NCBI GenBank assembly: GCA_902812445.1
Contig: CADDZF010000013.1
Coordinates: 1-36,307, forward strand
DNA from: Methylococcaceae bacterium
Lineage (GTDB): Bacteria > Pseudomonadota > Gammaproteobacteria > Methylococcales > Methylococcaceae
Length of the DNA stretch: 36,307 nt
Direction: 5' to 3'
Positions 16,223 through 24,535 of the stretch are shown piece after piece. Both the position numbers and the translations under genes were made by a program. The notes beneath the pieces were generated by a model. That model had not been told where the DNA came from, ran no database searches, and saw nothing but the letters and a program-made list of their open reading frames with translations. Each line of letters starts with the position of its first letter. Position 1 is the stretch's first letter.

Positions 16223-17725
16223 TTAACCTCTGAGTAGCGATAGCACGTTCTGAGATGATGCATTCGCCTGCGCCAGCATAGCCGTGCCTGCCTGCTGTAG
16301 GATCTGGGTACGGCTCAGCGAAGCCGTTTCCGCTGCAAAATCAGCATCCTGGATGCCGCTGCGCGCGGATGTGACATTCTCCGCGGTAGTCTGCATGTTA
16401 GCTATGGCTGAGCCAAAACGGTTTTGAATCGCACCTAGATCGGCTCGCAGGCCGTCGACGAAGGACAGCGCGCCATCGATGGACTTGATAGCATTGTTGG
16501 CACCCGACTGAGTCCCCACGCTGATACCGCCTACCGCACTCAAGCTGCTCGAATTGGCGCCCGTGCCGCTGAACAACCCGCCCGCTGCACCAGAGGTTAC
16601 CGTGAAGCCGTTTGCAGAGTTGAAGCTTACTGTGCCGCCCACCATGCTCGTATCAGTAGCCGCGCCGCCGGTAAGCACCTGCGCTGCGCCTTTGGTGACA
16701 CCGTTTTGGTCCAGCCCTTGCAGTTCCAAGGTCTTGGTCGCTCCACTGTTGTTGAAGTCCTCTAAGACGACGTCATAACCTTCCGCTTGGGTCAGTGTAA
16801 TAGCCGATCGGTTGGTGGATAGCTCAGCCGTAACACCGGTGCTCGATGCTGACGCATTGATCGCATCGGCCAGCGCTGTGAGGTCGGACGTATTGCTGAC
16901 ATTGGCGGAAATGCCCACCGGCGAGCCGGTATTCGATCCGTAAAGATTGAAGCTTACCGTACCAACGCTGCCCAAATTCTGTAGGCTGGCTTTGGTAATG
17001 GCCGTTGCATCCACGCCGGTCGAGGCGGTAGCGGCGTTTACCGCAGCGGCGGCAGTACGCGCGCTGTCGCCTGCGTTAACGGCGACGGATGAGGTACCAA
17101 GGCTGCCCGTTACGGTCAAATCTTCTGTCGCGAGCACAGGTTGCGTGATAGCGGCTTTATCGGCGACGCCAGCCAGGGCATTGTTCAGGGTTCCGTTTCC
17201 ATCGACATTATTCGCACCGATATTGGTCGCCTTCGCGTTGCCGATGGAGAAGCTGATGGTCTGATCTGCATAGGCGCCGATCTGAAATTTCTGACTGGTG
17301 AAGCTGCCATCCAGCAGATTCTTGCCATTATACTGCGTCTGGTTGGCGATGCGCGTAATGTCCTGTTGTAACTGCGCAACTTCTTTCTGCAGCGAAGCGC
17401 GATCGCCTGCCGAGTTGGTATCATTGGCCGATTGTACCGATAGTTCACGCATACGTTGCAGGGCATCAGTAATTTGGCCTAGCGAGCCTTCTGCGGTCTG
17501 GGCGACGGAGATACCGTCGTTGGCATTGCGGACGGCCTGATTCAAGCCTTTTATCTGTGCTGTCATGCGATCGGAAATGGCGAGCCCGGCGGCATCGTCT
17601 TTCGCGCTATTGATCCGCATACCGGAAGATAGGCGCTCCATCGATGTCTGCATGGATAGCTGCGAACGGTTCAACTGGCGCTGAGCATTGAGGGAAGCGA
17701 TGTTGGTATTAATGACTTGTGGCAT
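16223..17725 (-). CDS. fliC: Flagellin FliC
   Basis: Flagellin is the filament subunit. The 500-residue product has the full D0/D1 N terminus: MPQVINTNIASLNAQRQLNR, then SMERLSSGMRINSAKDDAAG. It also has the full C terminus (ENVTSARSGIQDADFAAETA ... ASSQNVLSLLRG). The middle, about residues 180-400, is rich in Ala, Thr, Ser, Gly and Val and forms the variable surface domains. The ATG at 17725 has AGGAG upstream and a long leader with a stable hairpin. A sigma-28 type promoter lies about 65-95 bp upstream. Only one flagellin gene is seen in this window. Confidence 0.96.
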   Translation of the reverse strand: MPQVINTNIASLNAQRQLNRSQLSMQTSMERLSSGMRINSAKDDAAGLAISDRMTAQIKGLNQAVRNANDGISVAQTAEGSLGQITDALQRMRELSVQSANDTNSAGDRASLQKEVAQLQQDITRIANQTQYNGKNLLDGSFTSQKFQIGAYADQTISFSIGNAKATNIGANNVDGNGTLNNALAGVADKAAITQPVLATEDLTVTGSLGTSSVAVNAGDSARTAAAAVNAATASTGVDATAITKASLQNLGSVGTVSFNLYGSNTGSPVGISANVSNTSDLTALADAINASASSTGVTAELSTNRSAITLTQAEGYDVVLEDFNNSGATKTLELQGLDQNGVTKGAAQVLTGGAATDTSMVGGTVSFNSANGFTVTSGAAGGLFSGTGANSSSLSAVGGISVGTQSGANNAIKSIDGALSFVDGLRADLGAIQNRFGSAIANMQTTAENVTSARSGIQDADFAAETASLSRTQILQQAGTAMLAQANASSQNVLSLLRG

Positions 17726-17752
17726 TGTAATCTCCTATGATTAAGTGGATTG

Positions 17753-17774
17753 GCGTGGGTCTTATGTCCCACGC
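17753..17774 (-). other. Stem-loop in the fliC 5' leader
   Basis: GCGTGGG at 17753-17759 and CCCACGC at 17768-17774 form a perfect 7-bp stem with an 8-nt loop. The stem lies between the predicted sigma-28 promoter and the ribosome site, so it would be in the fliC mRNA leader. 5' hairpins commonly stabilise highly expressed flagellin messages. Confidence 0.5.
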
Positions 17775-17791
17775 TGTAACTCTCGGAATAG

Positions 17792-17818
17792 TTAGCGGTA
17801 TTCAGCTTGGAAACTTGA
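17792..17818 (-). promoter_or_regulatory. Sigma-28 (FliA) type promoter of fliC
   Basis: On the minus strand TCAAGTTT (17818-17811) is followed by 11 nt and then ACCGCTAA (17799-17792). The consensus is TAAAGTTT-N11-GCCGATAA: the -35 matches 7 of 8, the -10 matches 6 of 8 and the spacing is exact. It is correctly placed upstream of fliC. The second sigma-28 type element in this window precedes flgK. Confidence 0.75.
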
Positions 17819-17948
17819 ATGGCTATTGACCCAGGAAACAGGCTCTTCGGAGTGGTCCGCTCCGGTGTCCTGTAGCACGAAGAAATCGTCCAAGAAATGG
17901 CTTAAGCCATCCAAATCTTATGCGTCGGTTCGGATTATCAAGCGTTTT

Positions 17949-20804
17949 ATGAACGACCTTACTGCTTCGTTGCCCGATGAACTAAAAGCACCCATCGATC
18001 TCGTGTGGAACGGTTTCAGCGAGCGACTCGCAGCGCTGGGAGTTGAATTCTGCCCAGACGAGAGCCTGCTGAAATCGTTAGCCAAGGCGTGGGCAGCCAG
18101 TGGTTTTGTGATTAATTGGTCCCTGCGTCATCCAGCGATGTTCGCCAACTTGATGAGTTCTGGCGTTTGGCGGCAGGCGTCGGGCGCTACAAGCGGGTAT
18201 CGGACACGTTTACAGGAATGCCTTCGGGCCGTCGATCTGGAAGCTGGCTTAATGGCGGCGCTGCGCCAATTTAGGAATCTCGAAATGGTGCGGATTGCCA
18301 TGCGCGATATCACCGGCTGGGCGAATTTGGAAGAAACGTTGGAGGATTTATCGGCGCTGGCGGAAGTTTGCATTCAGGAGAGCCTGGCCTTTCTTTATCA
18401 AAATGCCTGCAGGCTCAGAGGCACTCCAATCACCAAAGAGGGAAGGCCACAGCAACTGGTCGTATTGGCCATGGGCAAACTGGGAGCATCCGAACTCAAT
18501 TTTTCCTCAGATATCGATCTCATCTTCGCTTATGCCGAGGACGGCATTTTGCCGGATAAGCGGGGAACGAGTTATGCGGAGTTTTTTACCCGGCTGGGCC
18601 AAAACTTAGTAAAAGTACTCGACGCCGTTACGGAAGACGGTTTCGTATTCCGCGTGGATACTCGGCTCAGGCCGTTCGGTGAGAGTGGTCCTTTGGTGAT
18701 GAGCATTCATGCCATGGAAACGTATTATCAGGGCCAGGCTCGGGAATGGGAGCGGTACGCCATGGTTAAAGTCCGCCCGGTAGCGGGAGATCTTCAGTCG
18801 GGCAGGCGCCTGCAGACGCTTTTGCGGCCTTTCGTGTACCGGCGTTACCTGGATTACCGGGCTTTCGGCGAGCTACGTGATCTCAAGCAAAAGATCACAC
18901 AGGAATTGCGCAGGAAAGACCGGCTGGAAAACATCAAGCTAGGTCCTGGCGGGATACGCGAAATCGAATTTATCGGCCAGGCATTTCAGCTGATTCGCGG
19001 CGGCCGGGATAAGCGGCTGCAGGAGCGGAGCATCTTGCGCGTGCTGTCCGTGCTCGGCGAATCGGCCTATCTGCCGGTAGCGATTGTGAACAAGCTTGCC
19101 GAAGCCTACCGCTTCCTCCGCACAGTGGAAAACAGGTTACAGCAATATGCCGACAAGCAGACTCATGATCTCCCTCAAGAACCGCTGCAGCGGTTCTGCC
19201 TGGCATTTTCCCTGGGATTTTCCGACTGGAACTCCTTCAAGCGGCGCCTAGATACACTGCGCGAACGAGTTCACGCGGTATTCGAGCAGGTCGTTGAAGC
19301 GCCCCACACGGACGATCACGACGCGTGGCTCAAGCTGGTAGGAGCGAGCCAAATCGACAGCGAACGTCTGTTGCAAACCTTGCAGGCCATAGGCTATCGC
19401 GATCCGTACCATGCGCTGAGTTTGCTTAAGGCGTTTCAGAGCTCCTACTCGCTGCAACAGCTCACGGCTAAAGGCGTGGCGGAGTTGAACCGGCTCATGC
19501 CAATGTTGCTGCGGGCGGTGGCCAAGACGGAAGAGGCTGAAGTCGTCCTTGAAAGAATACTGGCGTTGCTCGAATCGATTGCCAGCCGCAACGTTTATTT
19601 TACGCTGCTGGTAGAAAATCCTTTGGCGCTTTCACAAATGGTCAAGCTGGCCGCCGCCAGTTCCTGGATCACGCACTACATTGCCCGTTTCCCGCTGTTG
19701 CTGGATGGACTACTCGATCCGCGTGAACTGTATACGCCCCTTCATAAAGCTGAACTGGCCAGAGAACTGGCCGGGCAACTCGAAGCCGTTGGCGATGATG
19801 ATCTTGAGCAGATGATGAGCGCATTGCGCCATTTCAAGCAGACCAATGTCCTGCGCGTGGCTGCAGCGGACATTATGGGTGCCATAGCGATTGGCGTCGT
19901 GAGCGACTATCTGACCGATATCGCAGAAGTGGTTATCGATGCTGTCCTGACCCAGGCATGGCGCCTGTTAGCCAGATGGGGCTATCCCCCTGGGGCAAGC
20001 TTCGATGAAATCAAACAATTCGGTATTATCGCCTACGGCAAATTGGGCGGGTTCGAATTGGGCTACGGCTCTGATCTTGACCTGGTATTTTTGTACAATG
20101 GCGACGATGCCATGACGAGCGGCGAAAAGCCTATGCCGTGTGCTAAGTTCCACGCCCGGCTAGCGCAGAAAATCGTCAATATGCTCACGACGCAGATGCT
20201 TTCAGGCAAGCTTTATGAAGTGGATTTACGCCTGAGACCGAGCGGCAATTCCGGCTTGCTGGTCAGCGGTATCGATGCTTATGCGCGTTACCAGATGACC
20301 AGCGCCTGGACCTGGGAACAGCAAGCGCTGATCAAAGCGCGTTTTGTCGCCGGTGATCCCGCAATCGCGAAGCGCTTCGCGGAGGTTCGGGTTGAATCGC
20401 TGAGAAGACCACGTGACCCGGCAACCCTGCTCAATGACGTCATAGGCATGCGCGAGAAAATGCGGGCCACTCTGATGGTGAAAGACCCTACCGTGTTCGA
20501 TTTAAAACAAGGTATGGGCGGTATGGCGGACATCGAGTTTATAGTACAATTCGGGACTTTAGCGGGAGCGCGCGATCACCCGGAATTATTGGCCTGGACC
20601 AGCACCATAGGCCTTCTGAAGACCCTCAAAGCGATCGGTTTTCTGTGCCCAGACGATTTTGCGACGTTAGAGCAAGCCTACTATCTGTATCGAGAACGCG
20701 TACACCGCTCGGCCCTCAAGGAAACACAGGCGGTCGTGCCGGTTACTGAATTTATGGAATTGCGCGAGCGGGTTCGTCAAATCTGGCAAACCATCATGGC
20801 GTAG
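17949..20804 (+). CDS. glnE: Bifunctional glutamine synthetase adenylyltransferase/deadenylase GlnE
   Basis: GlnE adds and removes AMP on glutamine synthetase (GlnA) in response to PII and so tunes nitrogen assimilation. The product is about 951 residues (E. coli: 946). It has two nucleotidyltransferase domains. The N-terminal one has GKLGASELNFSSDIDLIFAY and the C-terminal one has GKLGGFELGYGSDLDLVFLY, each with the D-x-D metal-binding motif. Regulatory helical regions follow each (for example GPGGIREIEFIGQAFQLIRG). The ATG at 17949 (MNDLTASLPDELK) gives the normal length. The frame is open further upstream to a TTG at 17826, but that stretch overlaps the fliC promoter side and looks unconserved. 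The ribosome site at 17949 is poor. Confidence 0.95.
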   Translation: MNDLTASLPDELKAPIDLVWNGFSERLAALGVEFCPDESLLKSLAKAWAASGFVINWSLRHPAMFANLMSSGVWRQASGATSGYRTRLQECLRAVDLEAGLMAALRQFRNLEMVRIAMRDITGWANLEETLEDLSALAEVCIQESLAFLYQNACRLRGTPITKEGRPQQLVVLAMGKLGASELNFSSDIDLIFAYAEDGILPDKRGTSYAEFFTRLGQNLVKVLDAVTEDGFVFRVDTRLRPFGESGPLVMSIHAMETYYQGQAREWERYAMVKVRPVAGDLQSGRRLQTLLRPFVYRRYLDYRAFGELRDLKQKITQELRRKDRLENIKLGPGGIREIEFIGQAFQLIRGGRDKRLQERSILRVLSVLGESAYLPVAIVNKLAEAYRFLRTVENRLQQYADKQTHDLPQEPLQRFCLAFSLGFSDWNSFKRRLDTLRERVHAVFEQVVEAPHTDDHDAWLKLVGASQIDSERLLQTLQAIGYRDPYHALSLLKAFQSSYSLQQLTAKGVAELNRLMPMLLRAVAKTEEAEVVLERILALLESIASRNVYFTLLVENPLALSQMVKLAAASSWITHYIARFPLLLDGLLDPRELYTPLHKAELARELAGQLEAVGDDDLEQMMSALRHFKQTNVLRVAAADIMGAIAIGVVSDYLTDIAEVVIDAVLTQAWRLLARWGYPPGASFDEIKQFGIIAYGKLGGFELGYGSDLDLVFLYNGDDAMTSGEKPMPCAKFHARLAQKIVNMLTTQMLSGKLYEVDLRLRPSGNSGLLVSGIDAYARYQMTSAWTWEQQALIKARFVAGDPAIAKRFAEVRVESLRRPRDPATLLNDVIGMREKMRATLMVKDPTVFDLKQGMGGMADIEFIVQFGTLAGARDHPELLAWTSTIGLLKTLKAIGFLCPDDFATLEQAYYLYRERVHRSALKETQAVVPVTEFMELRERVRQIWQTIMA

Positions 20805-20871
20805 CCGAATAGCCTAACTTAAGGGTGTAACTTGAGGAACCACAGGACGCGATCAGACTGGAGACAACTTT

Positions 20872-21795
20872 ATGGCGATGGACGACAGAAATGGCGTTAT
20901 CTGGCTAGATGGTGAATGGCTGCCCTGGCGGGATGCCAAGGTTCACGTGTTGACCCATACGCTACATTACGGCTGCGGCGTATTCGAAGGGCTGCGGGCT
21001 TATCAGGCGAAACAAGGCACAGCGATCTTTCGTTTGCGCGATCATACCGACCGCCTGTGCCGTTCTGCCCATATCATGAAAATGAACGTGCCGTTTGACA
21101 AGGCTATACTCGATCGGGCCCAGCGCGAGGCGGTGAGTAAAAATAACTTGGCCAGCGCCTACATTCGTCCCATGTGCTTTTATGGCTCCGAGGGCATGGG
21201 ATTGCACGCGGCCGGGTTGAAGGTTCACGTCATGATAGCGGCCTGGGAGTGGGGCAGTTATCTCGGCGCCGAAAATATGGAACGCGGCATCCGGGTTCAT
21301 ACGTCTTCTTTCACGCGTAACCACGTCAATAGTCTAATGTCCAAGGCCAAAGCCAACGGCAACTATGTGAATTCCATTCTGGCGGTACAAGAAGCCGTCG
21401 AAGCGGGGTTTGACGAAGCTCTGTTGCTAGATCATCAAGGTTATGTCGCGGAAGGCAGCGGCGAGAACATCTTCATCGTCCGCCGTGGTAATCTCTACAC
21501 GCCGGACTTGACGTCCGTTCTCGAAGGAATTACCCGGGAAACCATACTTACCCTTGCCCAGGAGGTGGGTCTACGGGTAGTGGAAAAGCGCATCACACGC
21601 GATGAGGTCTACGTTGCTGACGAGGCGTTCTTCACCGGTACCGCGGCGGAAGTCACCCCGATACGCGAACTGGACGGGCGCACGGTCGGCCAAGGCCGTC
21701 GTGGACCAATTACGGAAACGCTACAGGCGCTCTATTTTGACCACGTATACGGCCGCCGGACCGATCATGCCGACTGGTTGAGCTACGTCGGCTAG
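20872..21795 (+). CDS. ilvE: Branched-chain amino acid aminotransferase IlvE
   Basis: IlvE is a PLP enzyme that carries out the last step of Val, Leu and Ile synthesis, and the first of their breakdown, using glutamate/2-oxoglutarate. The 307-residue product matches the family: LHYGCGVFEGLRAY near residues 31-44, NSLMSKAKANGNYVNSILAV with the expected Schiff-base lysine near residue 160, and EGSGENIFIV near 200. The adjacent start codons ATG 20872 and ATG 20878 are both plausible. It follows glnE by 67 bp; glnE-ilvE adjacency is common in gammaproteobacteria. Its stop is only 20 bp from the convergent end of the sterol operon. Confidence 0.95.
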   Translation: MAMDDRNGVIWLDGEWLPWRDAKVHVLTHTLHYGCGVFEGLRAYQAKQGTAIFRLRDHTDRLCRSAHIMKMNVPFDKAILDRAQREAVSKNNLASAYIRPMCFYGSEGMGLHAAGLKVHVMIAAWEWGSYLGAENMERGIRVHTSSFTRNHVNSLMSKAKANGNYVNSILAVQEAVEAGFDEALLLDHQGYVAEGSGENIFIVRRGNLYTPDLTSVLEGITRETILTLAQEVGLRVVEKRITRDEVYVADEAFFTGTAAEVTPIRELDGRTVGQGRRGPITETLQALYFDHVYGRRTDHADWLSYVG

Positions 21796-21815
21796 CGACC
21801 CATTGCACTGGCGTT

Positions 21816-23417
21816 TCAGTCGAGCGTCTTCAGTTTTCTCATTTCCGCAGGCGAAGTTCTGCCCCTGTGAGACACTTTGTCGTAAACCTCATCGAAGGCT
21901 TGCTTGCAGAATGGCAACTGCGCCCGCAGCCGGTCATAGTCCCGATGATCGAACATGGTTCTGAACTGCTCGCGCGTCATCTTGGTTTCCGCATACAACG
22001 CCTGATAGCCGTGATGCTCGATCACAAATGCCTCGAGCGCGGGCAGGGCGGACCGATTGTCGAAGTTCTCCTTGGCCGGCGTTCCGTACGCGCCGATATC
22101 GACATAAAGCTCGTCCGCCTCACCCTCCTCGTTGCGGAACGGGTGAATAAATCCGAGGCGCCGGTCGTTGTCATGAATCGCCAGGGGACAAAGCCACAAA
22201 GGGTAGAGCTGGTAATGAGCGTCGAGATACTGCAGGGATTTCTTGAGATAGCGGAGCGGTACGAGCATGTCCTGAATGACGTGATGCTTTTCCCTGAGTC
22301 GCCGGGTGGTTTCGGTTTCGGTATATTTCAGCAATTGAATGCTCGGCGGTAAGGCCCAGCCCAGCAGCCACCGGAAGACGGGATGGTTGCCGAAAGCGAT
22401 GATGTCTTCCATCGCCCAAAAATAGCTTCGCGTGTGTCGATGAAAGTAATCCCTCAAGGGTATATATTCGATCCCGTGCTGTCGCTTGTGCAGATAAGTT
22501 TGCACATGCTGGTAAAACCAGGGTTTGGGCCATCGGCCAAGAGGATTTAGCATCCCGTCCGAACCTAGCTCATCGGTCAACTGACCGCACATGATCACGG
22601 CCGCATGGCAACGGTAGAGGATGCCTTCCACAAAGTCGTTTTTCTCCCCATCCCTGCTTTCCGTTACAAAGAAAGCGATCGCCTCATCCAAGGTATAGAG
22701 CGGCTGATAGCGGACCTTGACATATTTCCGCGCCGGGATGATCTTCAGTGTGGCCGCCACCAGGAAGCCTAATGTGCCGTGGCTCCACGGAAGCAGATAA
22801 TAGAGATCGACATTCTCGGAACGGCTGCAGCGCAGCAGCTTGCCCTCGGCAGTCACGACATCAAAAGACTCGCAAATATGCTGGAACAGCCCGAATTTGT
22901 GGCTGCTGGTCTCCACGCCGAAACCCATGATCAATCCGCCGACGGTCAAGTCATCCAGCTCGGGAACGACGGCGAGCATCCAACCCCGGGACACCAGCGC
23001 GCGGGAGATCTGGCCCATGGTGGCAAGGGGTTCTACCTTCACGACTCGCCGATCTTCATCAATTTGAAGGATGTCATGCATGCCGATATGGACATGCTGA
23101 TGAGACAACTTGTATTTGGGCACCAGTTCGCTCATGGATTTCCAGCCGGATCGGGCGGTGCATAGCTTTTTTTTGCACCCCTCTTTTCGCCATTCCTCAA
23201 TTTGCCGGATCACTCGCTGCACGCGCAGGTCGTGTCGGGCTGGCGCGCTGGTAAGATAGAAGAGGATTCGATTACGGATCGTTGCATAGGCCTCATACAG
23301 CAAGGAGGCCGGCAACAGAACGACCGTCGCGAACAGGCCGCGATAGTGGGTAAGTAGGTACTCGAAGACCGAGCAATCTCCCGTGCGTTCTGCAACGGAT
23401 GCAAACTTCCTCTTCAT
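21816..23417 (-). CDS. DHCR24-family Delta-24 sterol reductase (FAD-dependent)
   Basis: This 533-residue protein resembles eukaryotic DHCR24 (Seladin-1), which reduces the C-24 double bond of the sterol side chain with FAD and NADPH at membranes. I see an N-terminal hydrophobic segment at about residues 27-45 (GLFATVVLLPASLLYEAY). An FAD-binding region at about 90-210 contains the stretch PELDDLTVGGLIMGFG at 152-167, followed by SSHKFGLFQHICESFD. C-terminal segments typical of DHCR24 include EYIPLRDYFHRHTRSYFW, HHVIQDMLVPLRYLK and EADELYVDIGAYG. The ATG at 23417 overlaps the upstream Rieske gene's stop as ATGA; the open frame continues upstream to 23480, but only inside that gene. It is the last gene of the sterol unit. 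The activity is inferred from family and context. Confidence 0.9.
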   Translation of the reverse strand: MKRKFASVAERTGDCSVFEYLLTHYRGLFATVVLLPASLLYEAYATIRNRILFYLTSAPARHDLRVQRVIRQIEEWRKEGCKKKLCTARSGWKSMSELVPKYKLSHQHVHIGMHDILQIDEDRRVVKVEPLATMGQISRALVSRGWMLAVVPELDDLTVGGLIMGFGVETSSHKFGLFQHICESFDVVTAEGKLLRCSRSENVDLYYLLPWSHGTLGFLVAATLKIIPARKYVKVRYQPLYTLDEAIAFFVTESRDGEKNDFVEGILYRCHAAVIMCGQLTDELGSDGMLNPLGRWPKPWFYQHVQTYLHKRQHGIEYIPLRDYFHRHTRSYFWAMEDIIAFGNHPVFRWLLGWALPPSIQLLKYTETETTRRLREKHHVIQDMLVPLRYLKKSLQYLDAHYQLYPLWLCPLAIHDNDRRLGFIHPFRNEEGEADELYVDIGAYGTPAKENFDNRSALPALEAFVIEHHGYQALYAETKMTREQFRTMFDHRDYDRLRAQLPFCKQAFDEVYDKVSHRGRTSPAEMRKLKTLD

Positions 23418-24535
23418 TCGCCGCGCTGAGGAGGACTCTGTTCGATCCCGGCGCCGCTTCGCGCCAGATAGTCTTCCCATTTGCGGGCGGTTAGCTGTTG
23501 TAGTAGCGGCACCGTCGGGTTAAGCTCGATGGGAGGCGCGTCCCAGTGTTGCTCATAGCCTTGCTGCTCGGCCTCCAGGGCCATGCCGTCCTGAGCAAGC
23601 AGCGGCCTGAAGAGCAAGGGTTTGGCGATGCGCAGCGCCATCTCCTGCAGCCAACGCGGCATTTTCAATGGTGTCAGAGGAATCTTCATGGCATCGAAGT
23701 AGAAAACAAAGAAGACTCGAGTCTGCCGCAGATCCACGGGCAGGACGAAGCACCAATGTTTGATCTTGCCGCCTGTGTCGGACCACTGATAGGGATATTC
23801 GTAGCAGAGTTCGATGGAACGGGTGTTTACCCGCCGGCGATCCACAAAGATTCCGGAGATGCGGCCTTGGGCCATGTGAGTGTCATAGGTCAATGTCACC
23901 CGCCGTTCATCGGCCTGATAGTGGCGTAGTTTGGCGTCGGTGAAAGGCCGGTACTTGCGGTGCAGAAAGGCGTGGGCAAAGTCGCAGATGTTGTCGATCA
24001 CCATAGAATGGTGAGTCTGCCACGTAAAATCCATCATCATGTGCGCCCATGGACTGTCTCCTTCTAGCTCGGGTATGGTGGGTAACAGCTGGTGCTCGGC
24101 TTTCGTGGGATCGCCGGGAAATAACCAGATGAGGCCATAGCGTACCCGTACCGGATAGACGCGTAACCGCTTCTTGAGCAGTGGCTTGCCGAAGCTGTCG
24201 TGAGAGTAATCGACCAGTCGGCCGTCACGGTCGAAGGTCCATCCGTGGTATGCACAGCGAAGGTGGCAACGCTGGACGACGCCATGGCTGAGTTTGAGTT
24301 GGCGATGTGGACAGCGATTCTGGACGGCGGCGAGCACTCCGTCCTCACCCCGATAAAGGGCGATCGAGGTGTTCCAGAACGTCACCTCTGTAATGTGTCG
24401 TTTCTTGACAGCACGAGCGTACTCCACGGCATACCAGCGATCGGGGTCCAGCCCGGCAGCGCGCGCTTTTTGGCGCGTGTTCTCCGCCTGTTGAAAACTC
24501 GGTGGCCGCCGTGATGATGCTCCCTCGACGCTCAT
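23414..24535 (-). CDS. sdmA: Rieske-type sterol C-4 demethylase oxygenase, SdmA-like
   Basis: The 373-residue product is a Rieske non-heme iron oxygenase. The [2Fe-2S] motif is CPH...CAYH (about residues 72-93, with the CPHRQLKLSH and LRCAYHGWTF parts intact). The mononuclear iron motif is in NICDFAHAFLHRKY near residues 180-193 (Asp and two His). In Methylococcus capsulatus a Rieske oxygenase named SdmA oxidises a C-4 methyl of sterols and is paired with a dehydrogenase, SdmB. The ATG at 24535 overlaps the SdmB stop as ATGA, which settles the start; the frame remains open to 24772 only because of overlap with the upstream gene. No ferredoxin or reductase gene is adjacent, so electrons must come from elsewhere. 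The assignment as SdmA rests on family, partner gene and the DHCR24 neighbour. Confidence 0.8.
   Translation of the reverse strand: MSVEGASSRRPPSFQQAENTRQKARAAGLDPDRWYAVEYARAVKKRHITEVTFWNTSIALYRGEDGVLAAVQNRCPHRQLKLSHGVVQRCHLRCAYHGWTFDRDGRLVDYSHDSFGKPLLKKRLRVYPVRVRYGLIWLFPGDPTKAEHQLLPTIPELEGDSPWAHMMMDFTWQTHHSMVIDNICDFAHAFLHRKYRPFTDAKLRHYQADERRVTLTYDTHMAQGRISGIFVDRRRVNTRSIELCYEYPYQWSDTGGKIKHWCFVLPVDLRQTRVFFVFYFDAMKIPLTPLKMPRWLQEMALRIAKPLLFRPLLAQDGMALEAEQQGYEQHWDAPPIELNPTVPLLQQLTARKWEDYLARSGAGIEQSPPQRGE

Noticed and set aside
21867-23165. Long plus-strand open frames opposite the DHCR24-like gene
   Set aside because: Shadows of a strongly supported gene; low-complexity, no domain and no ribosome site.
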